Below are positions 6,276-14,214 of a stretch of DNA of 44,344 nt, piece after piece (position 1 is the stretch's first letter; every line of letters starts with the position of its first letter). The stretch is from assembly GCA_028278335.1 (NCBI GenBank), contig JANQEN010000186.1:1-44344 (forward strand). Direction: 5' to 3'. The position numbers and the translations under genes are program-made. The DNA comes from Chitinivibrionales bacterium. Its GTDB lineage: Bacteria; Fibrobacterota; Chitinivibrionia; Chitinivibrionales; JANQEN01. Below the pieces are notes generated by a model. The model saw only the letters and a program-made list of their open reading frames with translations. It was not told where the DNA came from and ran no database searches.

Positions 6276-6302
6276 ACATTGGCCACCATTAAGGATAATG
6301 AT

Positions 6303-6713
6303 ATGATAATAAAAGAATATTTTAAAGAAAGCAAGTTAAATTGTAGATGCGGTTGTGGCTTGCCACCTCAGCTAACTATAATTTTTATAGTTTACTCATT
6401 GCGAATAACTTTACGTGTACCAATTTATATTATAAGCGGAGCGAGGTGTCTTAGGCATAATAAAGCTGAAGGTGGTGGCGAAAGCTCGCTTCATCTGCCA
6501 CTAAAAGACAGAAAAAACGACCACGGCGCGACCGAAGATACTGGGGCGCTTGACATTGTAATACACAGTGTTGCAAAGCACCGGCATTACGAATATGACT
6601 TGATAAAAACCGCCCCGCATTTAGGAGTTACTGGCATTGGTATAAAAAACAACAAAATGGCTCATATAGATAACGGCAACGGGACCAACAGACCCGCTAT
6701 TTGGACGTATTGA
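6303..6713 (+). CDS. peptidase M15A-like; candidate endolysin
   Basis: Predicted D-alanyl-D-alanine-type zinc peptidase acting on peptidoglycan stems. I start it at ATG 6303 (AAGGA 7 nt upstream), giving 136 residues. The N-terminus has FKESKLNCRCGCG, the usual lead-in of phage M15A proteins, then ISGARCLRHNKAEGGGESSL with the following His, and GALDI, which together supply the S-G-x-R...HN...G...S-x-H...A-x-D signature and zinc ligands; a further His comes later. It sits among early genes, far from the holin-like gene at 22556. It is the only lytic enzyme candidate I see. No signal peptide. Confidence 0.85.
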   Translation: MIIKEYFKESKLNCRCGCGLPPQLTIIFIVYSLRITLRVPIYIISGARCLRHNKAEGGGESSLHLPLKDRKNDHGATEDTGALDIVIHSVAKHRHYEYDLIKTAPHLGVTGIGIKNNKMAHIDNGNGTNRPAIWTY

Positions 6714-6725
6714 CAAGGATGGAAC

Positions 6726-6908
6726 ATGGAACAAAACGACGCACAAAAGGAGCTTGATCAAATAAGATTTGACCTTGACGCTGATCTAAAAAGAAGGTTT
6801 AAGCTCGCAATAGCAAAAGTTAGTGCAGAAAATAAAAACAACGATATAAACCAAACTTCTTATTTGATTGCTGCCATTAAAGATTTTTGTGCTAAAATGG
6901 GCGTGTGA
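6726..6908 (+). CDS. possible ribbon-helix-helix protein
   Basis: A 60-residue protein with ribosome site AAGGATGGAA. IRFDLDADLKRRFKLAIAK, followed by NQTSYLIAAIKDFCAKMG, looks like a strand plus two helices with the NQT turn typical of small ribbon-helix-helix proteins. Its stop overlaps the start of the primase-helicase (TGATG), so the two are translationally coupled. It may regulate, or assist, replication; that role is inferred from position only. Confidence 0.65.
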   Translation: MEQNDAQKELDQIRFDLDADLKRRFKLAIAKVSAENKNNDINQTSYLIAAIKDFCAKMGV

Positions 6909-9634
6909 TGGCCATAGATTTCGACTTAATTAATAAATCTATTTTGTCAAGCTACAAATCCATTATAACGGATTGGATTCCTGGTGGCAACTTTGAGGGG
7001 GATCAATATGTTGTTTGTAGTCCGTTTAGAGAGGACAAGAACCCAGGGTCATTTAAAATAAACACATCTACTGGTGTATACAAAGACTTTAACGACGCCG
7101 CTGTATCTGGAGCCGATCCAATTAATTTGTATGCTATGTTAAATGGGCTGTCACAGGGAGACGCAGCAAAAGAGCTTGCCGAAAAATATTCCACAGGACA
7201 GGCACTAACTCCTTCACCGAAAAAAGATATTAAAATATGGAAAACAATTTCACCAGTCCCCAAAGATGCGCCCGCCCCACCAAAGACACACATTCGACGC
7301 GAGGGCAAGACCTGGGTAGAAAGGAAAATAAACAGTTATTATCCATACCATGATGTTGCTGGAAACTTGATTGGTTACACTTGCCGTATTGTTTTTGCTA
7401 ACGACAGAAAAGACATTCTACCGTTGACATATTGCACAGACGGCACAGAAAAAGCTTGGCGGTTTAAATCGTTTAACAGGCCCCGCCCTATATATGGGCT
7501 TGATGCGCTTGCAAATAATTTACAAGCGCAAGTATTGGTTGTTGAGGGTGAAAAATGTAAAGACGCAGCCACAAAGATTTTAAAAGAATATTTCGAAAGC
7601 ATCGTTCCGATAGCTTGGATTGGCGGAGGGAAAGGCGCGAAATATATCAACTGGAACCCGCTAAAAGGAAGAAAGGTAATTTTCTGGCCAGACGCAGACT
7701 CGCAAACCAAGGGCGGGAAAAGGCTCTCATTCGTAGACCAGCCTGGCCCATCCACTATGATACAAATATATAATTTAATTAAAAGTGAAATATCTGGGGG
7801 GAGGTTGATCTCCCCTCCTCACGAATGGACAAACGGTAAAGACATAGCTGACCTAAAGGGTTGGGACGCTGAGAAGGTCCTTCGGTTTATATCTGAAAAC
7901 ATAATTACTTTCGAGAGTATATCACAAAAGCCGAGCGCAGATAAGATTGTTAAATCAGCGCCCTTTCAATGTCTTGGCTACAACTCTTATCAAGGCAACG
8001 TAACGTATTACTATTTACCAGTAGGAACCCGTAAAGTAACGGCCCTCTCTCCAGGGAACCACAGCAAAATGAGTCTGTTGTCAATTGCGCCAGTTCAATA
8101 TTACGAGAGAGAATACAGCAAGTCAAGTGGTGCCGATTTTATGGCAGCAGCAAATGATTGTATGCGACAAAATGAAGCTATTGGCATATATGACCCCCTG
8201 CGAGTTCGTGGGCGGGGCGCATGGTTTGATGCAGGACGCACCGTATTACATTTAGGCGACAGGTTGATAGTCGACGGAGAAACGTGTAAGGTTGATGAAA
8301 TAAAATCTCACTATATTTATGAAGCCGAAATCCCCACAGAACTATCAAGCGATTTCATGGCTGACGAAATGGAAGATAAAGAATCTCGTGTTGTTCTTGA
8401 CATTTGCAAGCTCTTAAGCTGGGAACACAACATACACGCCGCATTGTTCGCTGGCTGGTTGATGCTCGCGCCAATATGTGGAGCCATTGATTGGCGCCCC
8501 CATATATGGTTAACCGGGGAGAGTTCGACTGGTAAATCTTGGACACTTGAAAATGTTGTTGCGCCCATATTAGGCAACACAATGCTTTCTCCAATGAGCA
8601 ACAGTACAGAGGCTGGCGTTAGACAATTGTTAAAAAACGACGCCTTCCCTATTAAATTCGACGAGATCGAGACAGAAGATCGCGAGGCTGCTGTTAGGGT
8701 ACAGAGAATTATCGAGCTTGCACGCCAGTCCAGCAACAACAAAAGTGGTGCAATAATAAAGGGGACTATAACAGGACGAGCGCTTACTTACTGTGTTAGA
8801 AGCTGTTTTTTGTTTTCATCTGTCAACCCACAAATTAAACAGCAAGCCGATGAATCAAGAATAAAGATGTTAAACCTTGTCAAGAGAGACGATTATATAT
8901 CAGGAAGTAAGTTCGACAAACTTTCTAAGATGGTAATCGATACATTGACCAATGATTATTGTAGAAGGTTCCGCGCAAGGGCAATAAAGCTTATACCAAC
9001 AATCAGAAGTAATGCAGAGATATTCTCCCGCGTAGTAAGCAAATCGTTAAGATCGAGACGGGGTGGCGATCAGATTGGCACGCTTTTGGCAGGAGCCTAT
9101 AACATTAAAAACAGCAACACTGTAAAGGAAAGTTTAGCGCTTGAATATGTTGAATCTATTGATTGGGATAATGACAGCATAGGACAGCCAAAATCCGACC
9201 AAGATAGGCTTGTCGAGTTGATTTTGCAGCAACTAATTAAGACAAATGGGAATAACACCGAGGCAATAGGTTCACTGTTGAGAAAAGCTGGTCGCGATCC
9301 TGTTGATAATTTTGGTGCTGAAGCACTTAGGATACAGGTCGAACACGACAGGCAGGAGTCTCGTCATTTTTTGAGAAAGTATGGGATAACCACCATAACA
9401 GACAGGGAGCGAGGAAGCTACGACATAGGATTTGCAGACAACCACAGTCAATTGATGGGGCTGTTACAAGAAACGCCTTGGCGAAACGGATACAAAAATA
9501 TACTCATAAGATATGACGGTGCATATAAAAAAACGGCAGTATATGCTGACAAAATGAGAAGCCAAAGCGTTTGTATTCCGTATAAAAATATTTTCCCACA
9601 GGACATTGACGAGGACCAAGACTATATTTATTGA
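6908..9634 (+). CDS. TOPRIM primase-helicase
   Basis: A 908-residue replication protein, with start ATG 6908 overlapping the upstream stop. The N-terminal 90 residues (VVCSPFREDKNPGSFKI...VYKDFNDA) match the primase zinc-domain fold (CSPFHxDxxPS type). A TOPRIM core follows, with VLVVEGEKCKD at about residue 208 and VIFWPDAD at about 256-263. The second half is a P-loop helicase of the DUF927/superfamily-3-like kind: Walker A GESSTGKS (537-544) and Walker B PIKFDEIE about 40 residues later. It would unwind the phage origin and prime synthesis, with a host polymerase elongating, since no phage polymerase is visible here. Confidence 0.85.
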   Translation: MAIDFDLINKSILSSYKSIITDWIPGGNFEGDQYVVCSPFREDKNPGSFKINTSTGVYKDFNDAAVSGADPINLYAMLNGLSQGDAAKELAEKYSTGQALTPSPKKDIKIWKTISPVPKDAPAPPKTHIRREGKTWVERKINSYYPYHDVAGNLIGYTCRIVFANDRKDILPLTYCTDGTEKAWRFKSFNRPRPIYGLDALANNLQAQVLVVEGEKCKDAATKILKEYFESIVPIAWIGGGKGAKYINWNPLKGRKVIFWPDADSQTKGGKRLSFVDQPGPSTMIQIYNLIKSEISGGRLISPPHEWTNGKDIADLKGWDAEKVLRFISENIITFESISQKPSADKIVKSAPFQCLGYNSYQGNVTYYYLPVGTRKVTALSPGNHSKMSLLSIAPVQYYEREYSKSSGADFMAAANDCMRQNEAIGIYDPLRVRGRGAWFDAGRTVLHLGDRLIVDGETCKVDEIKSHYIYEAEIPTELSSDFMADEMEDKESRVVLDICKLLSWEHNIHAALFAGWLMLAPICGAIDWRPHIWLTGESSTGKSWTLENVVAPILGNTMLSPMSNSTEAGVRQLLKNDAFPIKFDEIETEDREAAVRVQRIIELARQSSNNKSGAIIKGTITGRALTYCVRSCFLFSSVNPQIKQQADESRIKMLNLVKRDDYISGSKFDKLSKMVIDTLTNDYCRRFRARAIKLIPTIRSNAEIFSRVVSKSLRSRRGGDQIGTLLAGAYNIKNSNTVKESLALEYVESIDWDNDSIGQPKSDQDRLVELILQQLIKTNGNNTEAIGSLLRKAGRDPVDNFGAEALRIQVEHDRQESRHFLRKYGITTITDRERGSYDIGFADNHSQLMGLLQETPWRNGYKNILIRYDGAYKKTAVYADKMRSQSVCIPYKNIFPQDIDEDQDYIY

Positions 9635-9648
9635 AGAAAGGTGAGGAG

Positions 9649-9918
9649 ATGATCTATACAATTAGAGAGCTATACGTTTTTTTGTTAATGCTAATAATAT
9701 TGCTTTGTGCTAAACATTGTAATTGTCAACAACTAATAGCAAAAGACAGCAACGGTTTGATCGTTGAAATAAAAGAGAAATACGGCAATGTTATATATGA
9801 TTCATGCACGATAATTATGAAACACGATGGCGACTTTGTTGTTATCCACCGCGACGGCACTGTTGGTAGATACCCAGAAACATTTCATTCTTTGCGGGTG
9901 TGGAAGCGCAAACCCTGA
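9649..9918 (+). CDS. small exported or membrane-anchored protein
   Basis: I choose ATG 9649 (89 residues), just after AAGGTGAGG. The N-terminus (IYTIRELYVFLLMLIILLCA) is a signal peptide or anchor, followed by a Cys pair and a soluble domain of about 65 residues with alternating beta pattern (DGDFVVIHRDGTVGRY). It ends the first rightward gene run, and its last 34 nt overlap the 3' end of a convergent gene. Function unknown; an early envelope protein such as a superinfection factor is possible but unproven. Confidence 0.65.
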   Translation: MIYTIRELYVFLLMLIILLCAKHCNCQQLIAKDSNGLIVEIKEKYGNVIYDSCTIIMKHDGDFVVIHRDGTVGRYPETFHSLRVWKRKP

Positions 9919-10295
9919 GACAGCCTTTCTTGTATTTCGCCTGTATGCCTGATCTCATCAGCTATACCACCATATTTCGAGACCATTTTAATGAAATTTT
10001 TCTGTTCTGCACTAAGCCGATCTTTTGAAGTTTTTGCGTCAAATGCTATAAACCTTGGTACAGTAGTACGCCCAATATTTTCAACTTTAAATCCTACTGT
10101 GTCAAGTATTCCTTTGCCCATTCCGTATTTGACAGGGCGTGGGTTTTCTAAAATAAGGTATTTTTTACCCCGATCTGTCCATTCTCGTACGACAGTCCCA
10201 TTCCACGCAAGACCTGTCGGATTCGGCCACAGCTTGATGCCAGGCAATTTATTTGCCTCGATCAGTATTGAGTTTTTAAGGTTGGCGTGGTTCAC
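9885..10295 (-). CDS. VRR-NUC domain nuclease
   Basis: A 136-residue PD-(D/E)XK-type nuclease of the VRR-NUC family. GFKVENIGRTTVPRFIAFDAKTSKDRLSAEQKNFI contains the family core: the beta strand ending in the catalytic D-x-K (E-x-K in most members), then S-x-x-Q-x-x-F. VRR-NUC proteins cleave branched or structured DNA and phage members are often Holliday-junction resolvase-like. It is the last gene of the leftward repair cassette and overlaps the upstream ASCH gene by 20 nt, so it is co-translated. Confidence 0.8.
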   Translation of the reverse strand: MNHANLKNSILIEANKLPGIKLWPNPTGLAWNGTVVREWTDRGKKYLILENPRPVKYGMGKGILDTVGFKVENIGRTTVPRFIAFDAKTSKDRLSAEQKNFIKMVSKYGGIADEIRHTGEIQERLSQGLRFHTRKE

Positions 10296-10692
10296 AGTCT
10301 ACCTCGAAAAGCCCCTGTTTTCCCGAAACTGGGAAAGGGACAATGTTTGTAATGTTGTCTAATTGCCACGCGAAACGCCCGTCGCTGTAGTCTCCGCACC
10401 AAAGTTCGTGTTGTGGTAATATTGGCCTCAATGTTTCAGCTTTGTATATGTTTGTAACTTTGACGACAGCGACAGCATGGCCGAAATTAAGCCGGTTTCG
10501 CAGCAAATCGCCTATACCAAATGGGAAATATCCGTCGAGTAAATCGTTAAGAGCTCTTTTGCTTAAACCGCCCTTTGCTGCACAAATTAAAAGCGGCCCT
10601 CTATACGAGTGTCTCCAGTGTCTTGTCTCGTATGTTTTCAGTTTAAGCGCGACCAGTGTCGCCCACGGCTCCCATAGGCTAACAGCTTTCAC
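10276..10692 (-). CDS. ASCH-domain protein
   Basis: A 138-residue protein with the full ASCH signature: AVSLWEPWATLVALKLKTYETRHWRHSYRG at residues 3-32, then LLICAAK, and a beta strand AVAVVKVTNIY at about 72-82. ASCH domains have an RNA-binding PUA-like fold; bacterial members bind or act on RNA and modified nucleosides. Several Trp residues (7, 10, 26, 98, 109) would line the pocket. It overlaps its neighbours on both sides (14 and 20 nt). Its substrate here is unknown. Confidence 0.85.
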   Translation of the reverse strand: MKAVSLWEPWATLVALKLKTYETRHWRHSYRGPLLICAAKGGLSKRALNDLLDGYFPFGIGDLLRNRLNFGHAVAVVKVTNIYKAETLRPILPQHELWCGDYSDGRFAWQLDNITNIVPFPVSGKQGLFEVDCEPRQP

Positions 10693-10897
10693 TCTCGCGC
10701 GCTTTCTGTATATTATCTATACTGTTAATAATTGCTAAACTTTCGAGGATTTTTATTAAAGGTTCCTCGATTCCCCAGACCTCACACTCCCGGCAGTCAG
10801 CACCACAACAGTTGATGCAGTTAAGTTCGTGTATAGTCTCCTTTACTTGTGCAACTGTTACTAATTTATCGTTCAAGCCTGCCTCCTCATTGTTCAT
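10679..10897 (-). CDS. hypothetical Cys-containing protein
   Basis: A 72-residue protein between the helicase and ASCH genes, overlapping both by 11-14 nt. CINCCGADCRECEVW is a tight Cys cluster that could hold a metal; the rest is helical. No family is recognised. Confidence 0.65.
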   Translation of the reverse strand: MNNEEAGLNDKLVTVAQVKETIHELNCINCCGADCRECEVWGIEEPLIKILESLAIINSIDNIQKARESESC

Positions 10898-12329
10898 ACA
10901 ACATATTTATTGGTACCGCGTCAATCTTTCGGCAACGCCTTTGTCTTAAATTCCACATTATGTGAGCCCACTTGGGTTTGTATCCACGCTGTCGCCCTAT
11001 CTCCTGTAGTTCTTCAAGCGACTCGGCTCGACCAACCTCTTGGCGTCGTGCAACTCGCGCCTGTTCCTCTTGTCGTTCACGATCTGTTTTAACCTCTTTG
11101 AGTACTGCCTCAACTGTTTTTGGTAGTTCTCGACCATTAACATAGATGTGGCCGCATTCTGGACAGATTGGATTCGGAACGTGAACGTGAAAACACTTAG
11201 GACACATTCGTATGTTAACAACACTCTCGCCATCTTGTTTGCGGCTCCACCTTACACCATCAAGCGTCCAGTGTCGACAGGCATCAGGCATACCATGTCG
11301 CAGATAGTTCCCCACGTGATCCAGGATATATGCATGTTTTTTCCCTGGTGCGATTCGTCCAGCCCGCCCCCACTGTTGCAGGCACAGCGTCAGCGATTGG
11401 GTTGGCCTCAAACCTATAGCGCAACCGCACACCGGGACGTCAAACCCCTCAGACACGAGATCGCAGGAACACAATACGAGATATTTACCCGACGCTAATC
11501 CTCCAAATAATTGTGTTCTAATATTCTCTGGCGTCTTACCAGACACCGCAGCAGCGGAAATCCCCGACTCGTTAAACTCCTCTGCGACATGTTCCGCATG
11601 TCTTACAGAAACACAGAATGCAATGGCTGGTATACCATAACACAGTTTTCGGTAATGTGCAGGAACTGCACCGTATATTCTTTTTTTGTCAACTCGCTTT
11701 ATAAGCTCACCCTTTTCATAATCCCCAGCGACCCGCCGTATACCTGTTAAATCAATCCCGATATCGGGTGCGTACAGTTTATACGGACTGAGATATTCTG
11801 GGGTGAGATCGAGTATTTGAGGCCCTTGTATCAGCGTATCAAAAAACCCACCAGCATTGACACCAAGGCCCTGACCGCTTGTCCTACATGGTGTCGCCGT
11901 AACTCCGAGTATTAATGCATCAGAAAAATAATTTGCCACTTTACCCCATTTGTTTTTATTGACAACGTGATGCGCCTCGTCGAATATGATCATGCCTGGT
12001 GGTGGCACTCGCTCAAGTCGTCTAATCAAAGTATCTATTGACGCTATTTGTATTTTGTCCGCAGTCTGAGTGTGCCCAGGCGCAATAATACCATGTGGTG
12101 CGCCTGCTTCATTCAATTTTTTTGACACCTGTTGCCAGAGATATGATCTGTGCACCACAATGAGAGTGCGATTTCCGAGCGCTGCCGCCTGGGTCGCTAT
12201 TGACGTAAACACTACAGTTTTACCACTTCCTGTCGGTTTTACGAGGAGCGGCGCCCGGTAGCCTTGACGAAGCGCTAATCTGATGCGGTTTTCTGCATCT
12301 AACTGATAGTCACGGAGTTTATAGAGCAT
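10887..12329 (-). CDS. DEAH-box superfamily 2 helicase
   Basis: An ATP-dependent nucleic-acid helicase of 480 residues from ATG 12329; an earlier ATG at 12362 would deepen the overlap with the upstream gene and lacks a ribosome site. Motifs: Q-like LRDYQ (5-9), Walker A PTGSGKT (32-38), FDEAH (116-120), motif III GVTATP, motif V-like SEGFDVPVC, and motif VI QWGRAGR. A C-terminal zinc ribbon (CPKCFHVHVPNPICPECGH) follows, and then a charged tail. Such helicases are common in phage early regions (UvsW- or RecG-like roles in branch migration or replication restart); the exact role is inferred. Confidence 0.88.
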   Translation of the reverse strand: MLYKLRDYQLDAENRIRLALRQGYRAPLLVKPTGSGKTVVFTSIATQAAALGNRTLIVVHRSYLWQQVSKKLNEAGAPHGIIAPGHTQTADKIQIASIDTLIRRLERVPPPGMIIFDEAHHVVNKNKWGKVANYFSDALILGVTATPCRTSGQGLGVNAGGFFDTLIQGPQILDLTPEYLSPYKLYAPDIGIDLTGIRRVAGDYEKGELIKRVDKKRIYGAVPAHYRKLCYGIPAIAFCVSVRHAEHVAEEFNESGISAAAVSGKTPENIRTQLFGGLASGKYLVLCSCDLVSEGFDVPVCGCAIGLRPTQSLTLCLQQWGRAGRIAPGKKHAYILDHVGNYLRHGMPDACRHWTLDGVRWSRKQDGESVVNIRMCPKCFHVHVPNPICPECGHIYVNGRELPKTVEAVLKEVKTDRERQEEQARVARRQEVGRAESLEELQEIGRQRGYKPKWAHIMWNLRQRRCRKIDAVPINMLYEQ

Positions 12330-12537
12330 ACGGTTTTTTAAGCATGCTAATAACACAATCATTCATACAATGGCAACAAAAAACACAAAACCTAATAGCA
12401 ATTATGTCGCCGTCTTCATTTTTACCCGTTGCGTAACATGGAGGTTTTTTGCGCAAACCAGATTGATTCTCAACAATTTTCTTTGCTCTTCCAATGTCCT
12501 CCACAGGATCGGCAGAGCTGTCGTCCCATTTAACCAT
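12319..12537 (-). CDS. hypothetical small protein
   Basis: A 72-residue protein with ribosome site GGGAAAGGA about 8 nt before ATG 12537. It is acidic at the start and ends in a Cys/His run (CVFCCHCMNDC). It begins only 5 nt after the shortened HNH gene stops and overlaps the helicase gene by 11 nt. No family is recognised. It does not supply the missing C-terminal half of the HNH domain. Confidence 0.6.
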   Translation of the reverse strand: MVKWDDSSADPVEDIGRAKKIVENQSGLRKKPPCYATGKNEDGDIIAIRFCVFCCHCMNDCVISMLKKPYAL

Positions 12538-12541
12538 ACAA

Positions 12542-12745
12542 CTATCCTTTCCCTTTTCTATCGTGGTCTAAATGCGCAATTGTCAACACAACTCGCGAGC
12601 CGGTAACTGGGTGAGGTGTGTAGTTTTTTGCTCTACAAAGCGGGTATGCTGGCGACCCCTCGCAACGATTGTCAGCTCGCCTTAAAATTGCTGGCCTGAT
12701 ATAGGTTTTCCAGTTTGCAGGATATTTTTTGTAGTCTATTGGCAT
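12542..12745 (-). CDS. HNH endonuclease-like protein, C-terminally shortened
   Basis: A 67-residue protein whose start (PIDYKKYPANWKTYIRPAILRRADNRCEG) and TIAHLDHD match phage HNH proteins of 90-110 residues. The first Cys pair and the H-x-D-H of the active site are present, but the usual continuation (N..L..LC..CH) is missing; the stop follows DHDRKGKG. It is therefore either a truncated, probably inactive, nuclease or a minimal form with another role. It overlaps denV by 10 nt. Confidence 0.7.
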   Translation of the reverse strand: MPIDYKKYPANWKTYIRPAILRRADNRCEGSPAYPLCRAKNYTPHPVTGSRVVLTIAHLDHDRKGKG

Positions 12746-13167
12746 AGCAAGCGAAGCGCCTCTCTAATTGATATTGTTTTTCTATAATATTTTAATGGCT
12801 TTTTAGACTCGCACAGCCTGAGTGCAATTCTGTGTATATTAATGTTAATTTCTTCCGAGTTAGGTATGTAGCTGTTCCAATGCCTATCGTTTATAATGTT
12901 CCAGTTTTTCCAGTAATCAGCAATCTTAAAGCCCCGGTTAAGGCACTCTTTTCTTAAAGATTGATATCGTCTGTATGTAAACTCGCCCTTGTCAAGAAAA
13001 AACTTCATGTGTCCAGTGCCGAGAGTGTACGATTCTGGTATGTCGTCAAATTTACCGCACTCTAATCGTTTGCTATACAAATGGCAGATGCGTTTTATCT
13101 CTCGATGCTCTGCTAACAGGTGAACATCTATTAATTTTTCGGCTGCAACCAAGTTGATTCTGGACAT
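12736..13167 (-). CDS. denV: T4 endonuclease V-like pyrimidine dimer DNA glycosylase
   Basis: Removes UV-induced pyrimidine dimers by glycosylase plus AP-lyase action. The 143-residue product aligns with T4 DenV along its length: SRINL at the start, HLLAEHRE with the catalytic Glu23, TLGTGHMKFF, and the C-terminal KPLKYYRKTI (T4: RPTWYKYYGKAI). The nucleophile in T4 is the alpha-amino group of residue 2 after Met removal; here residue 2 is Ser, which also permits Met removal. I start at ATG 13167, with AAGGAGG 6 nt upstream. It is first in the leftward repair cassette, 14 nt or so from the predicted transcription start. Confidence 0.92.
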   Translation of the reverse strand: MSRINLVAAEKLIDVHLLAEHREIKRICHLYSKRLECGKFDDIPESYTLGTGHMKFFLDKGEFTYRRYQSLRKECLNRGFKIADYWKNWNIINDRHWNSYIPNSEEININIHRIALRLCESKKPLKYYRKTISIREALRLLCQ

Positions 13168-13187
13168 AAAAACCTCCTTACTAATAA

Positions 13188-13216
13188 AATATAACACAAA
13201 ATTTAATTGATGTCAA
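13188..13216 (-). promoter_or_regulatory. sigma70-like promoter of the leftward repair cassette
   Basis: On the minus strand TTGACA (13216-13211), a 17-bp spacer and TATATT (13193-13188) form a consensus promoter. Transcription would start near 13181, leaving a leader of about 14 nt that is mostly ribosome site. Its -10 lies in one arm of a 15-bp inverted repeat shared with the divergent promoter. Confidence 0.8.
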
Positions 13217-13217
13217 T

Positions 13218-13247
13218 AAAAAAAAGTAAAAAAAAGTAAAAAAAAGT
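13218..13247. repeat. three tandem 10-bp A-tract repeats
   Basis: AAAAAAAAGT is repeated three times exactly (13218-13227, 13228-13237, 13238-13247), between the two divergent -35 boxes. A-tracts repeated at the helical period bend DNA, and A-tracts abutting -35 can act as UP elements. Confidence 0.85.
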
Positions 13248-13248
13248 A

Positions 13249-13277
13249 TTGACAATTATGGTTTTTTGTGTTATATT
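13249..13277 (+). promoter_or_regulatory. sigma70-like promoter of the recombination operon
   Basis: TTGACA (13249-13254), a 17-bp spacer and TATATT (13272-13277), with TGTG just before the -10. This is the best rightward promoter in the window. It is preceded directly by the phased A-tracts and drives 13366 onward with a leader of about 80 nt. Confidence 0.82.
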
Positions 13278-13365
13278 TATATATAGATAGCAACAAAAGC
13301 CAGGAGAATAAAAACGAAACAATTAACAATTATGCGTAAAATAACCAAAAACCAGGAGGCAGAAA

Positions 13366-13563
13366 ATGGATAATCTGAGTATATCTGAAATGCTTAACAG
13401 TTCTCATGCCAAAAACCTTAATACAAAACCGGCAAAAAATAAATTTCTTACTTGGTATCTTGACACATACAAAGACCGTGTTTATATAGTGTCCTTAGAT
13501 GAGAAGGTGAAGCTGGTTACAGATGACCGCGAAAGAGCGTTTTCTTTTTTCGAAAGCAAATAA
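13366..13563 (+). CDS. hypothetical leader-proximal protein
   Basis: A 65-residue protein, first in the operon after the strong promoter, with ribosome site CCAGGAGGCA. It contains FLTWYLDTYKDRVYIVSLDEKVKLVTDDRERAFSFF, an alpha-beta pattern like a small soluble domain. No family is recognised. Being first behind a consensus promoter suggests high early expression. Confidence 0.7.
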   Translation: MDNLSISEMLNSSHAKNLNTKPAKNKFLTWYLDTYKDRVYIVSLDEKVKLVTDDRERAFSFFESK

Positions 13564-13579
13564 CCAAACGGAGATTATT

Positions 13580-13897
13580 ATGTTCCCCAGCACAGTTGGA
13601 AAAATTGAGGTAACTATTATGGGTGATCGTATTGTCACCCGCAACCGAGAGTCGTTTACAGTCTCAGAATTTGAGCCGCTAATAGCTGACGTCCCAGAAA
13701 ACGATCTCGATGGTATTATTGATGGCGATTACGACGGGCAGAGAATCAGCCTATATATCATTATTTACCTCGTCGGCGAAAACGAAATTGAGGCCAGGTT
13801 TAAAAACGGATGGCTTGACGCATGGGCCTGGTTTAACGATTATGAGCGCGAAATGGCAACAGAGAATATTACCGCAGAAGATATGAGGATGATATGA
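13580..13897 (+). CDS. hypothetical acidic protein
   Basis: A 105-residue acidic protein from ATG 13580 (CGGAG 7 nt upstream). Beta-rich N-terminus (KIEVTIMGDRIVTRN), then YIIIYLVGENEIEARF, and a Trp-rich helix (NGWLDAWAWFNDYE). The abundance of Asp/Glu would fit a DNA-mimic or inhibitor, but nothing in the sequence proves that. Its stop overlaps the next start (ATGA). Confidence 0.65.
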   Translation: MFPSTVGKIEVTIMGDRIVTRNRESFTVSEFEPLIADVPENDLDGIIDGDYDGQRISLYIIIYLVGENEIEARFKNGWLDAWAWFNDYEREMATENITAEDMRMI

Positions 13898-14193
13898 TGG
13901 AAACAATTGAGGATGCTCTAATTAGTGCAGTTAAATACGGCGTAACCGAAGGGAGCGGGTTCCCCAGCCATGTTGTTATAAATCTAAATGATATCTATAT
14001 TTATATTGACGGTAAGAGAATAGAAAAGCCCGACTATACCGACATTTACGACAGCGAATACGACCATATAATTAGTCGGGCTTTTCTTGGAGGCGGAAAA
14101 TATATTAAATTTGATGCAACACTAAGCGATACTGATTTTTATCCAGACACACAGTGTTGTTATACAATGACTGTGGTAATGGCAGTTCTGTAA
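13894..14193 (+). CDS. hypothetical acidic protein
   Basis: A 99-residue protein coupled to the upstream gene by an ATGA overlap. VVINLNDIYIYIDGKRI and the Asp/Tyr-rich middle (DYTDIYDSEYDHI) resemble the preceding protein in composition. No family is recognised. Confidence 0.65.
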   Translation: MMETIEDALISAVKYGVTEGSGFPSHVVINLNDIYIYIDGKRIEKPDYTDIYDSEYDHIISRAFLGGGKYIKFDATLSDTDFYPDTQCCYTMTVVMAVL

Positions 14194-14214
14194 AAATTTA
14201 ACACAGAGGTAATT

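Larger units (their letters stand above)
13187..13278. repeat. 15-bp inverted repeat spanning divergent promoters
   Basis: 13187-13201 (AAATATAACACAAAA) is the exact reverse complement of 13264-13278 (TTTTGTGTTATATTT), 62 bp apart. Each arm contains one promoter's -10 hexamer plus the upstream TTTTGTGT. A similar sequence (TTTTGTTGTTATATT) precedes the small-terminase gene on the minus strand at 44148-44134. It may be a binding site for a shared regulator or simply a phage promoter consensus. Confidence 0.7.

Noticed and set aside
8317..8742. 141-codon minus-strand frame inside the primase-helicase
   Set aside because: Antisense to the conserved Walker motifs; no start signal.
13210..13260. 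CRISPR-like array in the tandem A-tract repeats
   Set aside because: Repeat units of 10 bp are directly tandem with no spacers.
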